From Acestrorhynchus altus (taxonomy: Eukaryota > Chordata > Actinopteri > Characiformes > Acestrorhynchidae), in contig CM067503.1 in NCBI GenBank assembly GCA_034509495.1, positions 12,268,038 through 12,332,037 of the forward strand: a stretch of 64,000 nt of DNA, written 5' to 3'. This document shows positions 52,922 through 64,000 of the stretch, piece after piece. The notes beneath the pieces were generated by a model. The model made no database searches and was not told the origin of the DNA. It saw only the letters and a program-made list of their open reading frames with translations. Made by a program: the position numbers and the translations under genes. Positions within the stretch are counted from its first letter, which is position 1. Each line of letters opens with the position of its first letter.

Positions 52922-55900
52922 ATGCAACGACTCAGCATGACCAGCTCCAACACCATGCAGTACATCGGACTGCTTCTGCTGGCTGCCATCCTTCTGCAGA
53001 CCATCGCTGTGGCTGTCACATTCATATACTTCAGCAGCGTCCTGACGACGGTAAGGGCTGCTGTTAGACCTTTCTGGAGTTTGGTCAGGGTGGGTGGGCT
53101 GTAGAGCTTCAGCCCTGGAGCTGCTGAGGGTTTCTGTGGAGATCAGGGTGTGTTTGGAGCTGCTTTGTGTGGAGAACTGGGCAGCCTGGTCAGGGTGCTC
53201 CTCAGGCAGCTGAATCTTCCAGCTGCATTGTCCAGGCCCATGCTGCTGACTCTGGAGAACTTTTCTCCTCCACACCCAACCACAGCAACAGTGTGAGTGT
53301 AGCTCAGCAGTCTCCCGAGGTGTGTGGAGGCTCTCCAGCTCCTACACGAGCACAGCCACTGATCTCCTCCCACAGCAGACCCAAACTGCTCATCCATGCA
53401 TGAGCCTTGCTCTCCTCACTGTCAGCACGTGAAGAGGACACCGGCAGCAGCGTGCATGCTGTGAAACCCACTCTTTGTCGTCCACAGATGAAGGAGACCT
53501 TCTCGAAGAGCAGTGTGTCTTGTTTGATGCGCGCCAACCTCAGAGCCATCAAGGGTTTGGACGCTGGCGCCGCGGAGGGAAAAGACGACCCCTGCTGGCA
53601 AGTCACGCAACAGCTCCACTTTCTCATTGAAAAGGTATGGGCTTCAGAGGGGGACAGGATGGAGACACAATGAACCCATTTATGTCTAAGATACCTTCTC
53701 TCTTTTAATTACTAAAGGAATTCACTGGGCTTGCCAGCCTTAACCCATTCTCTTCCATATCTCAAATGGTGCCCCCTGGTGCAGATGTTGTCTGAGATTA
53801 ACGCAGGGTTTTTTTTATTTCCTCGAAATGAAGCAAAGTATTGATTTAAAGCAGGATGACCTCTAACTTAATTCACTTTAATTCACACAAATGCACATTT
53901 GATTGTGGAGGAAAGTGAAAGGAATAGCACACCGTCAAAACGTCCAAATAGGATCAAATAGGATTGGAGCTTTGTTTGCTCGGCACTTTTAATCAAGTCC
54001 AGTCCTGGATTTTGTAACGTTCTGGTATTGAATTGAGCTGCTGTATCTGAAATGCTGTTCCTTTGTTCAGATGATCTCTGAGATTTCAGTTGTTGGTTGT
54101 TTTTCATTTTGATTTCCCCCCAAATTGATCAAACCATTCATTAAAGAAAGGGTTATTATCCCTATGATCACTGTTCAGGAAAACAGTTAAACAAGGCCAC
54201 ATGCGGTGTTGAGCAAGAGTACTGAAAATGGCACACAATCATGTTGAAAAGGTCTCCGGTACACCAGACTGGAGCTGTGCATCCCTGCAGTTTATCAAAC
54301 CATTACTTTAAAGTAGGTCTGTCATAATAAGCCATTTCTCCATTGATGTAGTGTTTATATTACAGCATAAGGATCCGTTTACACAGTTTTAAAGAGAAAA
54401 TGACTGTTAATTATGAAACATATTGGAATTAAGGAAAGGAAAGCAAGTAACGAATCCACATTTTAGTTTGAAAATGAAAACCTTAATTTTGCCGGTCTTA
54501 ACCCATTATCTGATATGTTGTCCAGATGTTCTCTGAGCTTAGCTCTCAGTTGTTTTTCCCCAAAAACCACTTATTAAAAGAACATATTAAATTCAGTCAT
54601 GACTTCTTCTTCAACGTAACAGTCCACGTATTATTGTGCATAAAATTACATCCGTGACTTACAATTAAATCATATATAAGATCAATTAGATCTTTATGCA
54701 AAGCCTACCTGTAAATAATTAAATGACTTAGAACCAGATTGTTTTAACTCTGCATATCAAATCCAGTTTCCAGCCTTTGAACATTAGTGTTTAATTTAAG
54801 TGTTGAGTGACTGATTGGCCTCCTACAGTTCCAGAAACTAGGTTCATGGTCTGGAATTGAAGATTCTGTTTAGAGCATGCTGTGCAGCACTTTAACTTAT
54901 CGTAATACATTTGGTTGTTGAACATGAGTGTCCTGTAATCAGTTAACCTGTGTGTTGCATTGATTCCATGGTGGCTTGAATGATTTCATCCTGAAAATAT
55001 CTGTTGTCGTTTTTCCTCAGTCAATGTCTAATCGCTACCAGAAAGAAATCTCCTCAGCTGTAAAAGGTATGTTTTATAATAACGTACTTTCCCTCCTGGT
55101 ACAAGTGTAACAAGTTTAAAATAAAATTCCTGAGAACCTAAACCACTGGACTCTTTCCAGATGAAGTCTCTCGAGTTCTCCCCTCCTTGGTGATCCAAGA
55201 CCAGGACGCCCCCCCTCGGCCCAAGGTTGCTGCTCATGTTACAGGCAGTTATATTCCAGATGCAGACAAAGATGGTGGTGGTATGTCTTTTACAAATATT
55301 TTCTGATGTTTTGGAACATGTAATGGGACCCTGTAATGTTTTCCTGACTGATTAAATTTCAGACAGACCCATTTCCTCATTGTCTTAATTAAACAGCTGC
55401 ATAATGTGCTCACACACTTGGAAGGTTAAAGAACATGTCAGATATGAATGTGCCATTCTTAATCCAGCCAGTATTTTCAGTTGCTAGACTATATAGTCTG
55501 CTTTTATGGGCCATTGTATTGACCGTCTAGGGGCAGAGTCCGAACCAATATAAATCTTTATTGCATGCAGGCAGTCCAATAACATCTCGGCCAGTGGAAA
55601 TTGAAAGCAGTCCTCATTCCTGTGTTTAATATATGGTCTTAGGAAAGTTGAGATTCCAGTGCTTAAGGCTTTTGTCAGCTCTTGTGAAGGTGTTGACATA
55701 TAGTTGTATAATATGGACCCCTCTACGCTCACTTAAGAAACAAATGCATTGTATTCCATTTAAGTGCGCCACACATTCTGACTAAAACAAAAAAGCTGGT
55801 GTGTAACTTAAGCCTAGTCTTTGAAATATGCATCCCTTTTTCCTCTGAGCTGCCAAACATTGAAACAATGGTGCTTTTCTGACAAACCCAACCCCATAAT

Positions 55901-56390
55901 CCTTCTCTCTGGCCTTTTTGCTACAGGTCCCTCCAACAGGAAGGTCTATGGCCAGAAGATCCAGTCGTGGGAGTCCGAGAAGGGTCTGGCCTTTCTCCAG
56001 AATGTGGAACTAAGTGACGGGGAGCTGGTGGTGCCTCAGGCCGGCCTTTACTACATTTACTCTCAGACTTACTTCAGACACACGCTCATGGAGGAGGATG
56101 AGGAGGAGCGAGAAGAAGACGAGGGCACCTCTGCAGAGACAGCCAGGGGAAAGCCTATGCTGCAGTATGTGTATAAAAAAGTCATATCATACCCGGTGCC
56201 AATTCTTTTGATGAAAAACGCTCGGACCACCTGCTGGTCCAGGGATGCAGAGTACGGACTGTACTCCATTTATCAGGCGGGCTTGTTCCAGCTAGCAGGC
56301 GGTGACAGGCTATTTGTCACTGTCAGTAACGTGAGCACTATTGACATGGACGAGAAGTCGAGCTTCTTTGGTGCTTTTCTTGTCAGCTAG
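52922..56390 (+). CDS. tnfsf10: TNF superfamily member 10 (TRAIL), complete, five exons
   Basis: Exons: 52922-53050, 53488-53634, 55021-55066, 55161-55280 and 55927-56390. Introns are GT/AG with phases 0, 0, 1, 1, giving 301 residues (human 281). TRAIL is a type II membrane ligand that trimerises and triggers apoptosis through death-domain receptors. A short cytoplasmic N-terminus is followed by a transmembrane helix at about 15-38 (IGLLLLAAILLQTIAVAVTF), a stalk containing the family motif PCWQV at about 78-82, and the C-terminal TNF homology domain from about 131, with VAAHVTG, SWESEKG, YYIYSQTYF, SYPVPILLMK, CWSRDAEYGLYSIY and SSFFGAFLVS. The zinc-coordinating cysteine that stabilises the trimer is Cys250 (human Cys230). 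An acidic loop at about 199-223 is 12 residues longer than in human. The ATG at 52937 (Met6) has a somewhat better context and could be the start instead. Neighbour nceh1 upstream in the same orientation agrees with the conserved NCEH1/TNFSF10 pairing. Confidence 0.95.
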
Positions 56391-57338
56391 GCCCAGCGAT
56401 GGCAAAAGAAGGTTTTATTTAACGTTCAGACTGCAACGGTTCCTCTCTGTCAGGCGAGCGACAGGACTCAGCTTGCTTGGTATGTTTCCCGAGCTCCCTT
56501 TGAAAAGCTGTCAAGATCTGAAAACCAGCTGTATGTGTGTGTTGTGATACACAGGCCAGTGCTCTTTGCACAGACTGATTAGGTTGTCAAAAGGTGGATG
56601 TATTCAGCTCAGTGGATCTGGGGAAAAGCCAGAGAGGATCAGAGTGTTTCGAAGGCCCTGAGAAAATCAAAGGTGTAGCTCATAACATCTGCTCAGGAGG
56701 CAGGAACTCTGAAGGGCTTGCCGGGACATTTGGAAGCAAGTAGACTGGTCACAGTGGAACTCAAATATATGACCTTGTGAGCAGGAACAAAAAAACGTGT
56801 TGTGCAGGTAAATAGGAGATCACGATTCCAATGCTGGGAAGTCGAGTGGAGGCAAAGTCCTCACATCGCAACACGGAAGACTGACGTGGCATGCCAGAAT
56901 CAAAGTGAGAAGTACCATTATGTATTTGCGCTGTCGTTCTTGGAAGTGTTATTTTATAGCATTTGAAATGTTTTCCTTTTATGAAACAGTGGATGTATCA
57001 ATATTAAGCATCACTATTGCAGAGGAGTGTCTCAACTGTAGGCTCTGGTTTCTTACAGGTGTCTTCTCTGACGATTTTATAAACGTTTTCACTGAGAAAT
57101 GATTGTCACCTACATCTTCACTGTGTTATCCACGTTTCTTTAGGGATAAATCATGGCAAAATGAACATGGTAGTATCTCTTTGTATGAGATACATCTTTT
57201 CTGTTGTGAGAGAGATCACTGTGACATTGTACATTTACAACTGGTAAAACTGGCTAGCACCTGATATCACGGCTGTGTAAACTTACAGTATTTCACTGAA
57301 ACTACAGGAATGCTACAGGAACACTAAAAAGCACACTG

Positions 57339-57344
57339 AATAAA
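57339..57344 (+). terminator. tnfsf10: candidate polyadenylation signal of tnfsf10
   Basis: AATAAA about 950 bases after the stop codon, the first such hexamer in the 3' flank on this strand that I noticed. Actual use is not shown. Confidence 0.4.
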
Positions 57345-57349
57345 GTACA

Positions 57350-60300
57350 TATTGACAAGAGTACATATTTCCATATTAAGGCTGAATGTTTATAAAAAAC
57401 TATGAGGTGACTCAGAGGTAGCCTGTGTGTACCACAGATTTTCAAATTACATATTTATATTTGTAAGATTTCATTTAGATGTTTATTGTGAAACATTAGG
57501 ATACAACATGGACACCTTTGACTTGAACATATTTCACCATATGGACATTGGATCATGATTTGAACTACACTGAGAGATGGAGGTGATATAACTGAACAAA
57601 AAAAATCAAATTTGCAAAATGTAATGAAGAGAAATGCACTTATACTGTGAGGAAGACGTTAGGACATCCTATGATCTAATAGCCAAACAGGTGAAAAAAT
57701 GTCAATTAGATATTTCCACGAGACTTTCCATGCTTCAAAGTTGGTATGAGGCTCTTGTGCTGTGTTTGGTTTGTGCCAAACATATTCTGTTACTGTGCCC
57801 ACATTTGTTAATTTTGGATTTACCTGCCTAAAGCGTATTGATCCAGAAGTCCTGTCCTTTATCGAGGTGTTCTCTGCTAAATTTTAGCCTTGCACTGTTT
57901 TTCTTTTTTTGATTTTTATAGGAGGTGTCATTCTTGTATACTTAACATGAAAATGAAACTTATTGGTTTCATTCTGATGGTAGATGGTGCACTTTGGTTT
58001 ACTCTTGGGCTGAACTTGCTATACAGCCTGACCTTGCCATTTGGCATGTTCTCCATTTGTAAATTATTTTCCAGACAGTGGAATGGCTGATTTCTAATCG
58101 TCTTGAGATCTTTGAGATATGCATCTACAACCTTCTTTCTGGAGGCTTAAACAGTCGAGAGCAAACCAATGACTGGGGTTAAAATAAGGCTGTAATCATT
58201 TACAGCTGATGTGCTGCATGTGATTCTATTTTTATTCATTCATTTTTAGTGATTTTAAGTAGTAATAAATGTGGGTGTGTCCTAAATTGTCCTTACATGA
58301 AAACTGCATTTCTAATAATCATGTTTTACAAATTATTTGTAAGACAGTTCATCACTTTTGTAATATTAGATAGATAGATACATAGATAGATAAATACTTT
58401 ATTACCTCAATCTCTCACTATAGTTAAAATTAACATGAAAAGTCTGTTTAAATAAGGAAAAAAAAATGTTAAATGTCAAGTCAAATGTTCATGGGGTGTC
58501 CTTCTTCCCCACAACTGCATATACTTATTTAAAAGAGGTTTGCTGGAGATTTACCATTGTACTGTTTCTCGGTAGAGTATTTACAGAAAAATTGCATAAC
58601 TACTCAAGCAAGATTCTCTTGACAGGAGCTTTAAAAAATTACTAGCCCATTTCAGTCATTCTTCCTCAAGAGCCATGTTAAGAGGTTCTAGGCATGCTGA
58701 AGAGGGTTACTGCAGATCAGTCCTATTAGACCACATTAGCAGTCAAACAAAAAAAGGCAGGATTTATGACATATTGGTCAATCATTTTTTTTGGCACCTT
58801 CTCTCTCCAGTACTCCAACATGCCTACCTTTATCAGCAAACCATATTTTGCATATTTTATCATCAAACTCACTCAAACTTTGTAAACATTTGAAGTTATG
58901 AACTAAATAAAATGTAGAGGACATTTGAGGTCTAGCAGGCAGGGCTTAAATTTTGCATGCAATCTAATATTCAATACTGTTCTAAACAGTATTTCATTGC
59001 TATCACTGCAATACTTCACTATATCTGTGTTTTCTTACATACCTACCAAACATAAAACCAATGATAACAGCATTGTACGGAATGTGCATGGCTTGAGCAA
59101 AAAGGCAGCAGTGGGGACACAGCTATTGAAGCAAAACAGCTGCTAGAGTTTGAAAAGCCTGGAATTATCCCCTTTGCAAATAAGAAGGTAGAATATAAAT
59201 AACCATCACAAATCAAACCACAGTCAAAGTTTTCAGACCAACCAAGTTGGGCTATAAAGTAAACAGGAGACTGGAATATTGCCATCCTCCTTGAAGTTAG
59301 GAGCTCTCAATGTGACACAAACCTAAACCTAGCAAAGTTACTATTTCTATAGTATTCATATTTGAGGGAAAATATGTACATGAAACATGTATATTTCAGA
59401 AATCTATACAAATGTCTTTAAAGCAGGGTTAAGTACACATTACATATGATTTCAATCCATAATTTCAGTTGGACTATCATTTACTTTTCACAACTCTCTT
59501 CTGCCCACTGGTGGTACAAAATGATAACTGCATCAAACATTTCAAGCAAATACAAATGTGCAATTTCCTAAACTTCCTTCACCAAATAAAGAAATAAAAG
59601 ACAGGAGTCAGGTTTAGATTTTTTTCTTTTTATGTGGAAATATGTTACATTTATATTACAGGTATTTAAATGCCCCAAAGGAAAAAAAAAAAAAAAACAG
59701 TTTAGAGAGCATAAACTAGCACAAACAGGACTGCAACATAATTTAGACAGAAACCGAACATACTGCATCTCAGTGACTTGCATCTGTAGAAATGGTATCC
59801 TGATGAAGCCCTAGATGGACCGCAATCTATGTTAAGTGATGCCCAATAAATACTGCAAATGTTGTTAATGTAACTTAAAAAATATATCATAAAATGTACT
59901 TTGAAATTGAATTCCATAAGTCTGTGTACAAAAAATGTTTATAAATACAACCAGTCTCTACTGACATAGCAGGTACCATTTCATTGAACAGGTCTCATCT
60001 TCTAGCCTACTAACTCAAAGTCATCCACATATGCACATAACATGACCCACAACAACGAGGTCAAGCATTTCTTGCCAAAGATCGTGCCGTATAGATCACT
60101 TGTAGAGAAACAATAAAAAAAATTGCCAATGGAATTCTCTCAACTTACAGTAACATGACTCTTTTCTATTTCACAATAGTGTGTAAGACAACGAAAAAAG
60201 AATGTTACAAGTGATTTATAGGCACAAGCTTCAGCAATGACTAAGCCAATTGATAACATGAACTGGAACAGAATCACAGTAGCTGCCTTATTTTGTTGAC

Positions 60301-60392
60301 TCCACTGGCTCCCCTCAGGTCTCAGCGGCACCTTGCTGAGAGAGAGCCAGGATGGAATAAGGGGGTGCGATGGTAAGAGCATTGTGCGGGGC
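57350..60392. other. interval between convergent tnfsf10 and msl2, including msl2 3'UTR
   Basis: tnfsf10 (plus) and msl2 (minus) converge here. The right part is presumably msl2 3'UTR; minus-strand AATAAA candidates are at about 58397 and 58230, so the UTR could be up to about 2 kb. A GATA-type repeat lies at about 58369-58400 and an A-rich run at about 59680-59697. No protein-coding exon is apparent. Confidence 0.5.
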
Positions 60393-62906
60393 TCAACAGT
60401 CAAACCTCATGTCCAAAGTCTCATCAAACCCCTTGTCCTCATGAGGTCCAGCAGCTAAAAACGAGGTTACAGATGGGCCTGACGCAGAGGTGACATTCAG
60501 CACCCCACCAGCCCCGCTGCCACCTGCGTTCCTCACTGCTATGCTGGTGACATTGATGCCCAGAGTTAGCCTGGTCTGCTCTAGGGCTTTCTCTGGCACA
60601 GCGAATGCCTCCAGTTTCTTCTCACCATTGGCCATGTAGGAGTTCTGGCAGCCTCTGCATATGCAGTCCAGACAGGCTTTGCGGTTGGAGTAACACGGGC
60701 ATCGCTGGCCCCGGCACGTAAGAACACTTGGGTTTTGGGTGGCCCTGCCGCACTTGCAGCCCTTTTTCTCCTGCGGCTTCTTGTACACCACTTTTGTTGG
60801 GCTCCCTGGAACAAGGGGATTGGTTGCAATCCGTTCTTTCGTCTTCTCTTTTGATTTGGGAGCACTCTGTTTTGCCTTTGTGTATGCCTTTTTGGGTCCA
60901 TGCTGGTCAAGGGGCTTTTTGACACTTTTATTGGGCACCAACAAGGTCTTTCCCACTTTTGACAACCCCCCACCATTGGGGACAGCTGCCATGTGGGGTG
61001 CAGCCTGTGCTGGAGTTTTAGGTTCACACTTGACAGGAACAGGCACAGAGGCACCAAGAGTGGGCCCCCTAATAATGGTGGATATGGGGAGAGGCTGAAT
61101 CTTTTCACTGTCACTCTCAGAGCGGGACCGTTTACGGCTAGATCGTGGCACTCTAGGAGTAACAGCAGAACAAGATATTCCAGAAGAGGGCAGAGGGCTC
61201 TGCTGTGAGGTTGGATGCTGGGGTGCCAAGACCCCTGCAGAGTCCAGGGGAAGGGAGGAAATCTGCCGAGAAGAGTCAGCAGAGGTGGTGGAACAGCCAA
61301 AAGGTCCATTTATGTTCCCTGAAGCCTCCAGGCTTGACTGCAGGATAGCAGGGCACTCATCCTGAGGAACGTGGTCTGGCTCCAGAGTCCTGAGCACTTC
61401 TTCCACGCTCAACAGAAGAGTACCCCCATCATGCTTTATGTCCTCTCCGAAACTGCATATGTCCATGCTGCTGGCACAAAGCTCCTCACCAGCTGTGGCC
61501 ACAGCCTCACAAACCGGAATTTCATCAGTAAAATTTTCTTGTTTGACTAACTCACTGTCCACTTCAACTGTCACAGGAACATTAGAATTCGGTGAGGGCA
61601 AGCTGGACGTTAACTCATCCACATTACTTAAACCATTACAGTCCTGAAGGCCATTCACTCCTAATGGACTCAGGGGCTGCTCTTTGACTTCTGAAGAATG
61701 GGGCGACTGGTCCTCCTCAGGAGACGTCTCTGAAGTCGAGGGAGGAGGCGAGTGGTGCGTCAAGTTCAGTGAAAGAGTGTCCTCCCCCTGCTTACTAGTG
61801 TCCAATGAAAGGCCCTCGTTCAACAGGGCCAATATGTCTGGGGATCCCCCACCAGCACTTGAAATGTGTGAGGCAATGGGAGACTCTGCAATGTACTCAC
61901 AGAGCTTCCTGTAGCAATCTACTAAAATACACAGCTGCTTATTCTCCGCAAACTGGTCATAGTCCTTACACCAGCTGCAAGACGGCTTCATCATCATCTT
62001 TTTGCCTTTACACGCTTTGCAGACATAGTGCTGGCATGATGAGTTGGTCGGGGCGATCGGATCCTGGAGCAAATTCCCTGCAAAAACAAAAAGACCAATT
62101 TTGTGAGACGAGAAAGATATTAGGCTTGACTTGAAAACAACTCAGCATGCAATACAAGCAATCACATCAGTAGATGGCGCTCTAAATCAATAACCTCTGT
62201 GTAAGCAGAAGAGCTGCTATTCAACGTGCCACGGAAAACCCTTTTCTCACACTTGTTTATAAGCACAAACAGAAGCTGTGGAACATGCAAACCAAATCAC
62301 TCATAAATCCCTGCACTTCATAATATCCCATCTGCACACTAACAGGGGGGGGTTCCGATGTATCGGGCTGTCACCTGCTGGTAGAACCACATGCATCCAC
62401 ACACACATCCAGACACTAAGGTGCATGCCTACACAATTACTGATGCACAGCACTACAGTAACATGCATGACTACACTGCAGCATTTGCAGTGCATGCATA
62501 TCACGTAAACACGCAGAAACAAGCAGTGCATGTTTATGATGCCCCCAAACTCTTCTGAACCAGGTCGTGATGAAAGAGGAAGGCTTAGTGAATAGACGTG
62601 GTTCAGAAGAGGCCTGCTCTTCTTTGCACTCAGGAACCAGAGCCCTGGGACTAACGGGGGTGTGTCGAGCTCGACAAGGCCGAGGAGGAGCCACACAAGA
62701 ACCCCATCCCCCCCCCCCCACACACACACACACACAAAGATACTAAGACTGGGAGGATGCTCACCGCACACTAGGCAGGCGAGGGACTGCCTGAAGAACG
62801 GTAGCAGCTTATAGAGCTCGGCCAAAGCCTGGGGGTCCCGGGGATCGCACTGCAGCACCGAACGGCAAGCGGACACGTAGAGAGCGGTCGCATTCACCGG
62901 GTTCAT
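60393..62906 (-). CDS. msl2: male-specific lethal 2 homologue, E3 ubiquitin ligase, complete coding region in two exons
   Basis: Exon 1 coding part is 62906-62765 (MNPVNATALYVSACRSVLQC onward); exon 2 is 62077-60393. The junction is GT/AG, phase 1, within the Gly codon of CLVCG/NLLQDPIAPTN. Total 608 residues (human 577). MSL2 is the RING-type E3 of the MSL complex, which also contains the H4K16 acetyltransferase MOF; it ubiquitylates histone H2B and acts in the nucleus. The RING is built from Cys44/Cys47, the SSCQHYVCKACKG segment and SCSWC at about 81-84. A long serine/proline-rich linker follows, with KRSRSESDSEK then LPISTIIRGPTLGAS as conserved islands. The CXC domain at about 487-524 (GCKCGRATQNPSVLTCRGQR, then a Cys-rich stretch ending CICRGCQN) is nearly identical to other vertebrates. 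The protein ends DMRFDC. All zinc-binding positions that I can check are present. Confidence 0.97.
62078..62764 (-). other. msl2: msl2 intron 1
   Basis: A single short intron of 687 bases with donor GTGAGC and acceptor TTTTTGCAG, containing a poly-G/TG run at about 62709-62736 on the minus strand. Nothing else recognisable. Confidence 0.9.
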
Positions 62907-62953
62907 CCTCAGCAAGTCTCAGGGCTCGACAGACGCAGCTCGGGGAGAAAAGC

Positions 62954-63003
<50 letters not shown>

Positions 63004-64000
63004 AGGGGCGGGGGGTCACGCAGCAGGTCCCGCCGGCTCTCCTCAGCCAGGTCAGCCTCAGGACCTAACACCGCCGTCCACCGTGGTAGCGCTCACGCCT
63101 CGGTCCGACCATGCAGCCGGTCCTCGCGCGCACAGCGTGTGTCCCCAGTCCGCGGGCGGGCGGCCGTCAGCGAGTGTCCACGCGCGCGCGCAGCTGCTCA
63201 GCACACACGCACCCTGCAAACGTCCTTCCACAGAAGCGCGGTACACCCGGCCTTCAGCACGCCATGTCTAACGGCCTTTTCTCTCATCCGTGACGGCAAA
63301 CCGGCCCGAATCACCATCGTGAGCCCTCGCTGAAGCCCGCAGAAAGGCCCCGCGGAGAGAGGCCCGTGTCTGGAGGAGGGGACGGACAGCCTTCTCCCGC
63401 TCGACAACAATAACAGCGGTGGCGCTCTTCGCCTCCTCCAGGGGCCACAGCGAGCAGCTCCGAGCTCCCGACGCCGAGCGGTCGGAACCCCGCCGCGTTT
63501 CAGCGCGCCGTCCTTCCTTCGCCGCGAGCAGAGCCGAGAGCGGGCGGGAAAAGCCGAGCTGTTATTGTCCCCCTCGGCGCTTCATGGCGGTGCCGTCCGC
63601 GGCGAAAACAAACCAGGCCGCTCCTCCACACACTTTCTCCCGAGGAGCCCAAAATAGCCTCCGTCCGCGCCCTCGGGTTCGGTTCGTAGAACCGGACAAC
63701 GACAAGCTCCGGTTGGACGCAGGGAAGCGCGGAGAGGAGCTAGCTAACCGCCCGCCGGCCGCAGCGAGCGCGAGCGTCGGCTCCGGATCTCAGCAACAAA
63801 ACAGGCCGCTTCACCGCCGCGCGGGACTGCGTCCTTCCGTTCCGCCGCCTGCAGCGCGGGGCCCTCGCACAGCGCGCGAGGGTGGTCTCCGGCCGCCGGG
63901 CTCCGGGTTCGAGCAGGGAAATGTGTAAATGTGCGCCGTATTTGTGTTTGAAAAGGCTGCTGGGGCTGTAGCACTTCTCCCCTCCCTTTTCCTCTCTGCA
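62907..64000 (-). promoter_or_regulatory. msl2: msl2 5'UTR and CpG-island promoter
   Basis: GC content and CpG density rise sharply from about 62.9 kb to the window edge, with many CGCG words (for example CGCGCGCGCGC at about 63181). The island surrounds the msl2 first exon, as at the mammalian gene. Open frames on both strands here are GC-rich artefacts without protein features. In human PCCB lies on the 5' side of MSL2; whether pccb follows to the right here cannot be seen. Confidence 0.7.
62957..62996. repeat. (GA)n microsatellite in msl2 5'UTR/promoter
   Basis: About 20 GA units on the plus strand (CT on the msl2 sense strand), starting 51 bases upstream of the msl2 start codon. Confidence 0.95.

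Noticed and set aside
55821..55926. In-frame upstream extension of the last tnfsf10 exon starting at an ATG at 55821
   Set aside because: The TTTTTGCTACAG acceptor at 55926 and the phase match with exon 4 show that this part is intron.
60581..61309. 242-residue minus-strand open frame and several plus-strand frames within msl2 exon 2
   Set aside because: They overlap the confirmed msl2 frame and are out-of-frame shadows.
63419..63974. 169-residue plus-strand open frame in the right-hand CpG island
   Set aside because: GC-rich DNA has few stop codons by chance; composition is Arg/Pro/Ala-rich without a domain, and it lies across the msl2 promoter.

Overview
The window looks like teleost fish nuclear DNA, most likely from an otophysan (characin, catfish or carp-like) genome. 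Evidence: vertebrate genes broken into small exons with GT/AG junctions, long AT-rich introns and spacers, abundant CA/TA/GA microsatellites, and many remnants of Tc1-like and hAT-like DNA transposons plus a tRNA-derived SINE. Nothing points to bacterial, viral or plasmid DNA. The species assignment rests on repeat style and is an inference.

Layout. (1) 1-16.4 kb: the 5' part of fndc3b on the minus strand. Two coding exons (2424-2317 and 2034-1959) encode the protein's first 61 residues; the rest of the gene lies left of the window. A CpG-rich block at about 15.3-16.45 kb is the best candidate for its promoter and non-coding first exon. (2) 16.5-26.8 kb: a repeat-rich spacer with no gene that I can see. 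It holds a Tc1-like element with IR/DR arms and a MITE. (3) 26.8-33 kb: a complete five-exon nceh1 gene on the plus strand (411 residues), followed by an odd degenerate minisatellite. (4) 33-52.8 kb: a gene-poor spacer with two SINEs, a 1.29-kb hAT-type element with a recognisable target-site duplication, two Tc1-family copies in opposite orientation, and a telomere-like repeat tract. (5) 52.9-57.4 kb: a complete five-exon tnfsf10 (TRAIL) gene on the plus strand (301 residues). (6) 60.4-64 kb: a complete-coding two-exon msl2 gene on the minus strand (608 residues), with a CpG-island promoter running to the right edge.

The genes do not form a pathway. FNDC3B is an ER-membrane fibronectin-III protein, NCEH1 an ER-membrane lipid esterase, TNFSF10 a death ligand, and MSL2 a nuclear E3 ligase of the MSL histone-acetylation complex. 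The main genomic interest is synteny. In human, FNDC3B, TNFSF10 and NCEH1 are near neighbours at 3q26, whereas MSL2 is at 3q22; here msl2 sits directly beside tnfsf10 and the orientation of fndc3b relative to the others is changed. I found no convincing previously undescribed gene system. The most unusual sequence structures are a perfect 66-bp higher-order array built of TA and CA runs (6.83-7.36 kb), the degenerate repeat downstream of nceh1, a GAGTCA-rich tandem array beside the fndc3b CpG block, and GA tracts close to the start codons of both tnfsf10 and msl2.
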